From contig JAQFVV010000050.1 of the NCBI GenBank assembly GCA_028023455.1, positions 1,568,411-1,632,410 on the forward strand: a stretch of 64,000 bases of DNA, read 5' to 3'. Positions within the stretch are counted from its first letter, which is position 1. Every line of letters begins with the position of its first letter. The notes beneath the pieces were generated by a model, which ran no database searches, had not been told where the DNA came from, and saw only the letters and a program-made list of their open reading frames with translations. Of this stretch, positions 22,723 to 32,939 are shown in pieces. The position numbers were made by a program, and so were the translations under genes. Source of the DNA: Epiperipatus broadwayi. Taxonomy: Eukaryota > Onychophora > Udeonychophora > Euonychophora > Peripatidae.

Positions 22723-23024
22723 ACTATTTCTCATACATATATATATATAATGGACTTTGAAGTTTATAACTTTGCTAAAGACAATATCTCATTTACCAAA
22801 TGATTAGTAATAATCATTACTGTATTTATCTAAAATGAATGGTATCAAAGATGTGGGTTGAGTTAGTTTGACACTTGTAATTCAAAATATAATTATTTAA
22901 AATTAATCACATTTAAACAATATCCGTTCTAATATTAGATTTACAATAGAAATAGAATCTGATAAGAAACTTCCCTTTCTTTATGTTATTGTGACCAAGA
23001 AATAAAATATTTTTTTATCATTTT

Positions 23025-23695
23025 CAGCTTTCAGAAAATTGAAATAAATTAAGATACTGCCAAATCTTACTGCACTCATTAAAATACCTATCCAACAGCC
23101 AATCAGATGTCATGATAACCATCTAAACAACAATCAAATCCAAACACACAACAAAGATTTTATGAGAAAAGGGTGGTCACCCTTCTCTCAACTTTTCTTT
23201 CTATATATCTAAGCCAGTCGTAAGTATTTAGGTTTGAAAGCTTGAAGTTTTAAATATCTTCACAAATAACTCACTGAGTCTAAATCATAAACATACAATG
23301 TGAAATCCTATGATTTACTATGTAGTAGTTTTTAAAATACATAACAAGCAGTAAAGTATGAAAATAATATTTTAATTTGTGAAGCGCAGATAGTTAAAAA
23401 TGGAAATAAATTGAGATACTGCCTAATCTCACTGCACTCATTAAAATACCTATCTGACAGCAAATCAGATGTCATGATAGCCATCTAAATGACAATCAAA
23501 TCCAAACACATGACAAAGGTTTTATGAGAAAAGGGCGGCCACACTTCTCTCAACTTTTTTTTCTATATATATCTAAGCCAGTCGTAAGTATTTAGGTTTG
23601 AAAGCTTGAAGCATTAAATATCTTCACAAATAACTCACTGAGTCTAAATCATAAACATACAATGCAAAATCCTATGATTTAATCGCTGCTGTCAA
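23025..23695. repeat. Family I tandem repeat, unit about 364 bp
   Basis: About 1.8 head-to-tail copies: AAGCCAGTCGTAAGTATTTA occurs at 23211 and 23575. The unit contains GAAATAAATT, GATACTGCC and AACTCACTGAGTC. An inverted-orientation relative lies at 27340-27905. I searched both strands for a hammerhead core and found none. Its multi-unit organisation nevertheless resembles families B and H. Confidence 0.7.
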
Positions 23696-24180
23696 GGCAA
23701 CTTTCCCACCTTTTAACAGCGAGAATGGAAATCCATTCTTACTAATGGTCCATTGAATATATATGGACACTTAAAGATTGCAACTTGACTACAGAGTATG
23801 AAATATTGATACAATAAAGTTTAAATAAATCTCTTTAAACATGAAATAAACATGTCACTGTAATGCAGACTAATAAATAGTCAGTTATAATATTACAAAC
23901 TGCAATACTTTTAAATCGCTCATGTATTATTTAGAAATAATAAGTGAAATAGTGCTTAAAGCTAAATGGGATAATGATGTAATTAAATACCAACCAGTAA
24001 CCACCTAAACATTCACAGTAAAAACAGTAATCAATATTTCTCACTGCTGTCAAGGCAACCTTCACACCTTTTAATAGCAAAAAATGGAAATCCATTCTTA
24101 CTCCATTGAATATATATATGGACACTTAAAGATTGCAACTTGACTACAGAGTATGAAATATTGATACAAAGATATATATA
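23690..24180. repeat. Family J repeats, two direct partial copies
   Basis: CTGCTGTCAAGGCAACTTTC (23686 onward) and CTGCTGTCAAGGCAACCTTC (24044 onward) begin two copies that continue through GGAAATCCATTCTTACT, TCCATTGAATATATA and TTGCAACTTGACTACAGAG. The period is about 360 bp. The TGTCAAGGCAACC core also occurs in the foldback at 37629-37840. Confidence 0.65.
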
Positions 24181-24189
24181 TATTATACC

Positions 24190-25800
24190 GGAAAAAAGCT
24201 TTAGACTTGCATATACTGACCGCCAGGGTGCCACTAGTCCAAAATTTGGAACTACACATTTATTTTTAAGGGGTTACAGGATATGCGAATTGAATGCGCT
24301 GGACTAGCTCAATCACGCAAATGAGATCTATGTTTTGTTCAGTGAGATGGAAAGGTAGCAACAGAAAACAAAATCAACTAAGTAAATGAATAAATAAATA
24401 ATTTTATTAAAAGTATGATTAAATAAACATAAATCTAAATAATAATCTTTAAAGTACACTTAAAATATGTACTACATGTACATTCGTCAAAATTGAACTA
24501 AAATATTTATATGGCTTTGAGAGCGATTTCCTGTGCATAAAAGAGTGCAAAATACTGGCAGTAGCAGAAGTATTAGTAAGTATACAGTGATCTCATGCCA
24601 GACAAGGGAGGTTAGCTTTCTGCTTATAACCCATAGTTAGGAAAAGAGATTTATGTCGAAATAGAAGAAATATGAAGGTAGCTTCCAAAACATTAATAAT
24701 AATAATAAAAAGAGTGTTGAAAGTTATTACTTTCAATCGATTGACCTCCATCTGAGTGAGACAGGCTAGGAGCTCACGGTCTCCCTATTGAGAGGGTTAA
24801 AACGATCGTACGTGCCCCTAATAAACGAATTGGAAGCTTGAAGAAATAAAACTAAGAGCTATTATATTTCTTAATAGTCTAAGAAATAAGAAAATAGCTT
24901 CCAAAACAATAATAATAAAAAGAGTGTTGAAAGTTATTACTTTCAATCGATTGACCTCCCTCTGAGTGAGACAGGCTAGGAGCTCATGATCTACCTATTG
25001 ACAGGGTTAAAATGATCGTACGTGCCCCTAATAAACGAATTGGAAGCTTGAAGAAATAAAACTAAGAACTATTATATTTCTTAATAGTCTATTATAAATA
25101 AAGTTTCATGACATAAGTAGAACTAATAATAAAATGGGTCATGAGCCAGAAGTCAATTAAAATAGTCTGTAATATCCAGACAGCTTTCTATAATAAAAGG
25201 GATGTGAGATTATAAATAAACTACTATCTTATTTACTAAGACTTAAATAGGACCGACAGTAATAGGTTTGAAACTAGCACTCGTTAAAAAAAAATATATC
25301 AAGCACACAGAAATCGAATTACATAAGATACAATTTGAAAAACATTTATATTTAAAAACAAAAAGGAACAAATCTAAGACAACATTATTTAAATTGCAAA
25401 AATGTAAGGTACCTTAATAATTTATTTAAATGCTAGTGCACTAGACTTCTTAGGTTAGTCCGTTGCTCTGGATTCACTGACGGTAGGCTTGGGCAAGTTG
25501 GTTAGTGGTTTCTTTGGAGCCGGTTCTTATGGCATTGTAGGCAGTTAATGGAGACACAGGATGTCTGAACCTGTCCTGGCAAGAAGCTTAGCGCATCATG
25601 GTAAAGAAAATATTCTTGCTGTAGGTTTAATGTTCATTCTAGGTAGAATAATTACCGGATCAGCTTTCAGAATATGCAGGAATAGTTTGCGCAAATATCT
25701 CTCAGAGTTGGTGGAAGTGTCCCAGAGTTTGTGCAATTCTCCTCTCCTAGTTGGTGTCTGTCTCTTTGCACTGGTGCAAGTATACTAGCTGATGCAAGTA
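24190..25800. other. Less AT-rich unidentified region with a 216-bp duplication
   Basis: The composition is more balanced than its flanks (for example GACCGCCAGGGTGCCACTAG and GTTAGTCCGTTGCTCTGG). Conceptual translations on both strands give short open runs but no recognised domain. A 75-codon plus frame at 25561-25788 lacks family resemblance. The region could be the untranslated end of a large mobile element or a non-coding host transcript. It is one of the few parts that does not look like decayed AT-rich repeat. Confidence 0.35.
24681..25090. repeat. Direct duplication, two copies 216 bp apart
   Basis: Copies at 24681-24880 and 24897-25090 share GCTTCCAAAACA, TTTCAATCGATTGACCTCC, TGAGTGAGACAGGCTAGGAG and CGTACGTGCCCCTAATAAAC, with scattered substitutions and a small indel. 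They are separated by AAGAAATAAGAAAATA. This is a recent local tandem duplication in otherwise single-copy-looking sequence. Confidence 0.85.
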
Positions 25801-25809
25801 TTCTAGCTT

Positions 25810-26545
25810 TTCTAAGATAATCCGAAGGCCTGATTAAAACTTGTTATCTGAATCATATCTCCTAATTACAAAACTTTTTCTTTTTAATTAAAATTTAAAA
25901 ATTCTCTATCTAGCTAACAATAGTTATCTAATTAAGAAATAAATTGCCCTTTACAGATCCAGGAACCAACTAATGAAAAATTCTTTTCTTTTCGTTTTCT
26001 TTCTTTTTTAATTATTCTTATCAATATAAATCCAAAATCTGTAAAGCAATCTATTTGTACACTTTACTTTTACATAAATTTAACAAATCTGAAGTATTGG
26101 CACAGAAGGTGTGACAATAGAACAGTCACTTTAAATTACTATATACAATGGCTGAATGAATGACGCTGATGAAATTTTCTAGAATTTACTAAACGTCATT
26201 CCAACTGAAACTTAATCATATATATAAATAAGCATTTATTTTTATAGTGTCTGTATACAATTGTAATTACATTCGAATATCGGCCTTTCAAGCCAATTGT
26301 TTTTATTCCTGCATAAATTCTATAAATTTGACACAAAAGTAATTAGTTTTCTTTTTTTTTTTAAATCAAAATTAAAAACCAAATATAACTGTGGTATTAA
26401 AATATAATTCCCACATATATATTAGTACAAGCATTAAAAAAAACTTTTAATCAAGTTTTACAAATGAAATCCTAAATAAAAATCTATTTTATTTTCTTTA
26501 CCCCTATAAAAGTATAATTTTTGTAATGGTGTCTTAACATCCATT
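25810..26545. other. AT-rich DNA, no gene seen
   Basis: Ordinary AT-rich sequence that leads into a long TA array. No feature could be supported on either strand. Confidence 0.5.

Positions 26546-26548
<3 letters not shown>

Positions 26549-26613
<65 letters not shown>
26549..26613. repeat. (TA)n microsatellite
   Basis: About 32 uninterrupted TA dinucleotides. This is the longest pure TA array in the window, and it may form cruciforms or be variable in length. Confidence 0.95.
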
Positions 26614-26618
<5 letters not shown>

Positions 26619-26751
26619 ACTAAAGAAAATATATGTCAAAAAATTAAAGAAACTAAATACTTATATGTATATATAATTGTTTTTTAATATTTCAATTAGA
26701 AGACTTGTTTTCATATGATTAGAATTTGTTATGTGTGTGCAAACTGTTAAA

Positions 26752-27335
26752 ACAGTAATAAATTCTCCATAGACTAGAGCCTCCTAGTGCAAGCCTTAGT
26801 AATCAATAGATGCTAAAAGGTTTGTACATATATGCTTTATCTAGTTTCCATCTATCTGACATCTCCATATTAGTTTCCAGCTTGATGCTTCCATCAGTGA
26901 AGAGTCGTGAACATAAGAAAACTTCCCTGTGGCTTTAAAATCTAATGCAACCCACCAGCAGCCATATTTTATCTATTTCATTAACTATAAAGCTATGACT
27001 TAACCAAAATGAGAATAACACTGTTTTCAATTCAAACTCTTTCACATTTACAGTCATATAAATCTGAACTCAGTTTAGTAGCTATATATTTTGTGTCTCA
27101 AGTAAAAAAAGTGGTGACTGGAGTATTGCATTAGATTCCAATGCCTATATGCAGTGCTCATATCCATGATTCCTCACTAACATAAGCTACAAATTAAAAC
27201 ACAGACTTGGAAATATTGGATGAGTAAGCACTAGATAGGGATTTTATACACCTACATTTTTTTTTGCTTGCACTGTGCGGCACTACTGTATGAAGAGTTT
27301 GCTAGTTTTTTAATTCTTGTTTTTGTCAGATATTT
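26752..27335. mobile_element. Family A foldback, copy 2
   Basis: It shares with other copies the left text CAATAGATGCTAAAAGGTTT, the inner GCATTAGATTCCAATGCC, and the right end GCACTACTGTATGAAGAGTT. The hammerhead-like core in the left arm (minus strand, 26862-26903) reads CTGATGG in place of CTGATGA, so the final core A is lost. It directly adjoins a family I repeat. Confidence 0.65.
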
Positions 27336-27339
27336 AAAA

Positions 27340-27905
27340 TTTGAGCTTTCAAATCTAAATACTTATGACTGGCTTAGATATATATAGAAAGAAAAGTTGA
27401 GAAAAGTGTGGCCACCCTTTTCTCATAAAATCTTTGTTGTGTGTTTGGTTTGATTGTCATTTAGATGGCTATCATGACATCTGATTGGCTGTCAGTAGGT
27501 ATTTTAACATGTGCAGTGAGATTTGGCAGTATCTCAATTTATTTCAATTTTCAACTATCTGCGCTTCACAAATTAAAATATTTTCATACTTCACTGCTTG
27601 TTATGTATTTTAAAAACTACTAGTAGTAAATCATAGGATTTCACATTGTATGTTTATGATTTAGACTCAGTGAGTTATTTGTGAAGATATTTAAAGCTTC
27701 AAGCTTTCAAACCTAGATACTTATGACTGGCTTAGATATATAGAAAGAAAAGTTGAGAGAAGAGTGGCCACCTTTTTCTCATAAAATCTTGGCTGTCGGA
27801 AAGGTATTTTAACAGTGCAGTGATATTTGGCAGTATCTCAATTTATTTCAATTTTCACAATTTATTTCAATTTTCAACTATCTATGCTTTGCAAATTAAA
27901 ATATT
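27340..27905. repeat. Family I tandem repeat, opposite orientation
   Basis: About 1.6 units in the reverse orientation relative to 23025-23695. GACTGGCTTAGATATATA occurs at 27367 and 27725, a 358-bp period. It has a local duplication of CAATTTATTTCAATTTTCA near 27840-27880. Confidence 0.7.
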
Positions 27906-27909
27906 ATTT

Positions 27910-28620
27910 TCAGAAAAGTTAACATACTGACAGGTACCTCCAATTTTCATATCAACATCATCATAATCCAGCTCAGATTTTTTCTGTGACCAAAACACTA
28001 TTTTTCAGGGCAATTAACCATTCAAATAAATCATATCTAAATGAAATATATCTTACAAATAATGTATTGTTAGCAAATGGTTATAATAATAAATTATACA
28101 TCAAATCTTATTTCAAGCTAAAAATACAAATAGAAAACAAAAGGAAGAATCAACTCTTAGGGTTTATATGTCTTATATAAAATAAACCACAGACAGTATC
28201 GGATATATCCTAAAATGCTATGACATAAAGACAACATATGCTCCTTGTTAAAATATTAGTAATTTTTTAATTAAGCCTAAAGATTCAATCCCTCTGGAGG
28301 CTCAAGGAATTTATAAAATTTCATATGATGTTTGTCAGTCTTATATAAATATGAGCAATCATCACATCTGTTCTAGAAGTGATGAACACACTTCTACAGT
28401 CAAACAACATTCATCATCATCAGCATTCTTGATCCATGCTATTGATTCAGGTCACAATATTGATTTTTTAAGACCAGTATTCTATCAGATATGAAAACCA
28501 ATACCAATGTAAATTCAGAGAAGCTATTAAAATACTAAAAAGATCTAATTGTATCAGCAAATGTGATGACACGTGTGACCTTCCTTCTATTTGGAAATTA
28601 AAAAAAAAAATTTCCCTGAG
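27910..28620. other. AT-rich DNA, no gene seen
   Basis: A 64-codon plus frame at 27986-28180 is Asn/Lys/Tyr-rich and resembles no family. No other feature was found before the long TTC array. Confidence 0.5.
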
Positions 28621-28623
28621 ATT

Positions 28624-30420
28624 TTCTTCTTCTTCTTCTTCTTCTTCTTCTTCTTCTTCTTCTTCTTCTTCTTCTTCTTCTTCTTCTTCTTCTTCTTCTT
28701 CTTCTCTTCTTCTTCTTCTTCTTCTTCTTCTTCTTCTTCTTCTTCTTCTTCTTCTCTTCTTCTTCTTCTTCTTCTCTTCTTCTTCTTCTTCTTCTTCTTC
28801 TTCTTCTTCTTCTTCTTCTTCTTCTTCTTCTTCTTCTTCTTCTTCTTCTTCTTCTTCTTCTTCTTCTTCTTCTTCTTCTTCTTCTTCTTCTTCTTCTTCT
28901 TCTTCTCTTCTTCTTCTTCTTCTTCTTCTTCTTCTTCTTCTTCTTCTTCTTCTTCTTCTTCTTCTCTTCTTCTTCTTCTTCTTCTTCTTCTTCTTCTTCT
29001 TCTTCTTCTTCTTCTTCTTCTTCTTCTTCTTCTTCTTCTTCTTCTTCTTCTTCTTCTTCTTCTTCTTCTTCTTCTTCTTCTTCTTCTTCTTCTTCTTCTT
29101 CTTCTTCTTCTTCTTCTTCTTCTTCTTCTTCTTCTTCTTCTTCTTCTTCTTCTTCTTCTTCTTCTTCTTCTTCTTCTTCTTCTTCTTCTTCTTCTTCTTC
29201 TTCTTCTTCTTCTTCTTCTTCTTCTTCTTCTTCTTCTTCTTCTTCTTCTTCTTCTTCTTCTTCTTCTTCTTCTTCTTCTTCTTCTTCTTCTTCTTCTTCT
29301 TCTTCTTCTTCTTCTTCTTCTTCTTCTTCTTCTTCTTCTTCTTCTTCTTCTTCTTCTTCTTCTTCTTCTTCTTCTTCTTCTTCTTCTTCTTCTTCTTCTT
29401 CTTCTTCTTCTTCTTCTTCTTCTTCTTCTTCTTCTTCTTCTTCTTCTTCTTCTTCTTCTTCTTCTTCTTCTTCTTCTTCTTCTTCTTCTTCTTCTTCTTC
29501 TTCTTCTTCTTCTTCTTCTTCTTCTTCTTCTTCTTCTTCTTCTTCTTCTTCTTCTTCTTCTTCTTCTTCTTCTTCTTCTTCTTCTTCTTCTTCTTCTTCT
29601 TCTTCTTCTTCTTCTTCTTCTTCTTCTTCTTCTTCTTCTTCTTCTTCTTCTTCTTCTTCTTCTTCTTCTTCTTCTTCTTCTTCTTCTTCTTCTTCTTCTT
29701 CTTCTTCTTCTTCTTCTTCTTCTTCTTCTTCTTCTTCTTCTTCTTCTTCTTCTTCTTCTTCTTCTTCTTCTTCTTCTTCTTCTTCTTCTTCTTCTTCTTC
29801 TTCTTCTTCTTCTTCTTCTTCTTCTTCTTCTTCTTCTTCTTCTTCTTCTTCTTCTTCTTCTTCTTCTTCTTCTTCTTCTTCTTCTTCTTCTTCTTCTTCT
29901 TCTTCTTCTTCTTCTTCTTCTTCTTCTTCTTCTTCTTCTTCTTCTTCTTCTTCTTCTTCTTCTTCTTCTTCTTCTTCTTCTTCTTCTTCTTCTTCTTCTT
30001 CTTCTTCTTCTTCTTCTTCTTCTTCTTCTTCTTCTTCTTCTTCTTCTTCTTCTTCTTCTTCTTCTTCTTCTTCTTCTTCTTCTTCTTCTTCTTCTTCTTC
30101 TTCTTCTTCTTCTTCTTCTTCTTCTTCTTCTTCTTCTTCTTCTTCTTCTTCTTCTTCTTCTTCTTCTTCTTCTTCTTCTTCTTCTTCTTCTTCTTCTTCT
30201 TCTTCTTCTTCTTCTTCTTCTTCTTCTTCTTCTTCTTCTTCTTCTTCTTCTTCTTCTTCTTCTTCTTCTTCTTCTTCTTCTTCTTCTTCTTCTTCTTCTT
30301 CTTCTTCTTCTTCTTCTTCTTCTTCTTCTTCTTCTTCTTCTTCTTCTTCTTCTTCTTCTTCTTCTTCTTCTTCTTCTTCTTCTTCTTCTTCTTCTTCTTC
30401 TTCTTCTTCTTCTTCTTCTT

Positions 30421-30450
<30 letters not shown>
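28624..30450. repeat. Giant TTC/GAA trinucleotide array, about 1.8 kb
   Basis: A polypyrimidine array on plus and GAA on minus. The first 350 bp have about five single-unit shortenings (CTTCTCTTC). From about 28970 to 30450 it is uninterrupted, roughly 490 repeats. Long open frames across it on both strands encode homopolymers and are artefacts of the repeat. GAA/TTC arrays of this size can form triplexes and silence nearby transcription in other animals. Confidence 0.97.

Positions 30451-30504
<54 letters not shown>
30451..30504. repeat. (ATT)n microsatellite
   Basis: Eighteen ATT triplets directly continue the TTC array. The sharp change of unit suggests that one triplet array arose within or beside the other by point mutation and expansion. 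Confidence 0.95.
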
Positions 30505-30506
<2 letters not shown>

Positions 30507-30509
30507 ATT

Positions 30510-31095
30510 TTATAACCTATTTTTCAGTTATGGAATATACTACAATTATTTTTATAACACTGTTACAGTGCCTGTACAATCATATAGTTTTTATTCCCAA
30601 GATGTGGTTTGTGTGATCAAGTACAAACATTGCAATTTTTAAACTAAAATCTTACATGGATGAATCAGGAAAACATGTTTTATATATATATTGTAACCTT
30701 CCAAAAAATAAGGTGATGGATTACAAAAACAAAGAGCAGGTCACACAGACATTATAATATCTATGGATTTTTCTACATAGTACGAGTTCGCTTATAGACA
30801 ACATAATAGTTATAATTGCTAAAATACCAGTTCTTATATCAATTTAACTTATATCTCCGGTTTTATTTTTATTTAAAATTTAGATTCTTTTTACAATTTT
30901 TATAATTTCATATGAGGTTCTAAAATGTCTATATCTCTTGAGTTCAAAATTAAAATGCATTTATAACAAGAAAAATGATCAAGGTTATATATTTCAAATT
31001 TCTAAAATATGTCAATTATTCAAATTACATTTTAAACATTTTATATACTTCCTTTAACTTTGTCATTAAACATTTATATATATATATATTTTAAA
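30510..31095. other. AT-rich DNA, no gene seen
   Basis: AT-rich sequence with a short TA array at 31077-31089, lying downstream (minus strand) of the candidate terminal exon. No feature was recognised. Confidence 0.45.
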
Positions 31096-31099
31096 ATAT

Positions 31100-31105
31100 T
31101 TTATT
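31100..31105 (-). terminator. Candidate polyadenylation signal
   Basis: The minus strand reads AATAAA, about 105 bases downstream of the stop codon of the candidate exon at 31210-31290. In AT-rich DNA this hexamer is frequent by chance, so its position is the only support. Confidence 0.3.
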
Positions 31106-31209
31106 TAAACATGAAGTGTTTTGTACACTGAAAGGTTTACATTGTATTTAAAGCAAACAGATTTTAAAAAAAGGGAACACATTCTGCACAGTCTTGATAT
31201 TCATGTGGG

Positions 31210-31290
31210 TTATTCATTTGGGAGCTCAATCTTTCCCCAAGTATCTCTATGTAACAGCTGAGGTGCAAGGGCTGAGTCTCTGGCTTTAGC
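31210..31290 (-). CDS. Candidate terminal exon of an unidentified gene
   Basis: On the minus strand, TACTCACACAG looks like a splice acceptor. It is followed by 26 codons and a TAA stop, ending APQLLHRDTWGKIELPNE. The composition is much less AT-rich than the surroundings, residue use looks protein-like, and an AATAAA follows at a plausible distance. The frame also stays open upstream of the acceptor to about 31375, so an older mobile-element fragment is an alternative. I do not recognise the protein and found no upstream exon. No function is proposed. Confidence 0.3.
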   Translation of the reverse strand, partial: AKARDSALAPQLLHRDTWGKIELPNE

Positions 31291-31344
31291 CTGTGTGAGT
31301 AGCTTGATGTAAATTTGAAGTGGAGTACGAATGCACAATAATGA

Positions 31345-32860
31345 GGTATTTAAATAATTAAATAATACACGGCTAGCAAATTAAGATATTTGTAAATATT
31401 TTCAAGTTCTTCAAGGGTAAATATTTCATTTCTACCATCTATAAATATTTCTAAAATTTTATATCTACTGATACAATTTTCAATACGTACTCACACGGGA
31501 TAATGCAGCAGGCAGGAAAAGTATATTTTATGCTATCAACTATATTACATGTGCATTTGAAATTAAACGAGCACAATATATATCATTATAATGCAAGTAA
31601 TACGTAAACACATAAATGAATTCCGCGTGACCATTTGAAATGTGCTCTTATAAAATAGTTAATCAAATTTTAAGTACGATTTTCTGACGAACAACAAATG
31701 TAATAATGGTAGTGAAACAGAAATGCATTCAATTAATAGCAAAAAAAATATTTATTTGCAGCATATGATAATATTTATACAATCAAACGTTTATTATTTA
31801 CAACTTGCATCATTTTTAAAATTCAATAAATTAGATTAACAAAATATTAATAAACTTTACACATAAATACCTCTTTTGATCAAATTTTCCTAAAGAATTC
31901 ACAATGCAAGCAATTATTATCACTCCAAATTTCTTGCCTTTATTTAATCCGGCCTTTCTTTAAATATTATACATACAAAGTAAAACTGTACACTTATATG
32001 CTTATATTCAGGCCATGAGTAAGATAATAAATACTTTACACAGTGAAATTAGGTTTGAAAATCAGAGATACAATCACATACAGGATACTAAGTAATAATA
32101 GTTCTTTGTAAAGTTCCATATTATAAAGTTCACACATTTTATTAATATTAAGTATGAAATAAGTTTAAATCATTTCTTCTTGGGGGGGGGATGAAATAAG
32201 TTTAAATCATTTCTTCTTCCTTTAATATATATATATATAAACAATAAGCAATTTAGAAAATATGCTAAGTAAATAGGCAGATGAATTCAGAATGGATAAT
32301 TGTATAAATTCAATGTTAGCTTATCCGCATTACTAGAAAGTTAAATGAATAAAGTCTTTTCTTCAAAGTATTGAAAAAGATGATTCTTAAGACTTTTCTA
32401 ATTACATAATACAATTCAAAATCATTGCAATTTCTTCTATTCTTAATATAGTAAATGCATTAAAAATAATTCTTTATTATTATACTTTTAATTTGACAAA
32501 AAAATATAACTTTTATATGTATTTCCGAAATAAATTAAGGGTAATTAACTTCCATAAATTATTCATAAATTATGCATCTTATATTGTCTCAAAGCTTTAT
32601 CAAATACATAATAAGTAGAAAGAAGTTTGCTTTTAACAGAAAAAAGACCCTTTGATTTCTTTTGGAGGCTTAAATGAGGAGGTCAAATTTCTAATGTCCA
32701 TTCCATACATCCTTATGGTTGCAGCTGTTATTACTACATGATTACTCATATGGTATACATACATGGATGGGCCAACATGCATTATTCAGCATGGTGAATT
32801 TATTGGCTTTTTACCTTGAGTTTAAAATCAAAAAAACACCATGGTTTTACGTCTCAGTTG
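31345..32860. other. AT-rich DNA, no gene seen
   Basis: No coding or RNA feature was recognised. AAGTTTAAATCATTTCTTCT is duplicated around a G9 run near 32160-32220, a small local duplication. If the exon at 31210-31290 is real, this would be intron. Confidence 0.45.
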
Positions 32861-32939
32861 TCTGATATTGCAGAATAAACTCATGTGTGAATTGATTTTT
32901 TTTTCTAACCAATATATACAATCATGATAAACAGAAATA

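Larger units (their letters stand above)
22190..22890 (-). mobile_element. Family H tandem repeat with two hammerheads
   Basis: Two direct units are offset by 374 bp: AAATTCATATAAATAAA occurs at 22261 and 22635. Each contains a hammerhead on the minus strand, with predicted cleavage bases at plus positions 22306 and 22679, 373 bases apart. Each unit also carries TCTCAT plus a TA array at the same place. An inverted pair, TTTTGAATTACAAGTGTC near 22381 and GACACTTGTAATTCAAAA near 22870, closes the element. Tandem ribozymes flanking a unit are the hallmark of retrozymes. No open frame is present. Confidence 0.7.

Noticed and set aside
23025-23695. Hammerhead in family I
   Set aside because: I looked for CTGANGA followed by a hairpin and GAAA on both strands of the unit. 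Nearest matches (CTGAGTC, CTGATTG) lack the core.
28468-30642. Open frames of about 680 codons on both strands
   Set aside because: They are homopolymer translations (Lys/Arg/Glu or Leu/Ser/Phe) of the TTC/GAA array; no unique coding sequence supports a gene.
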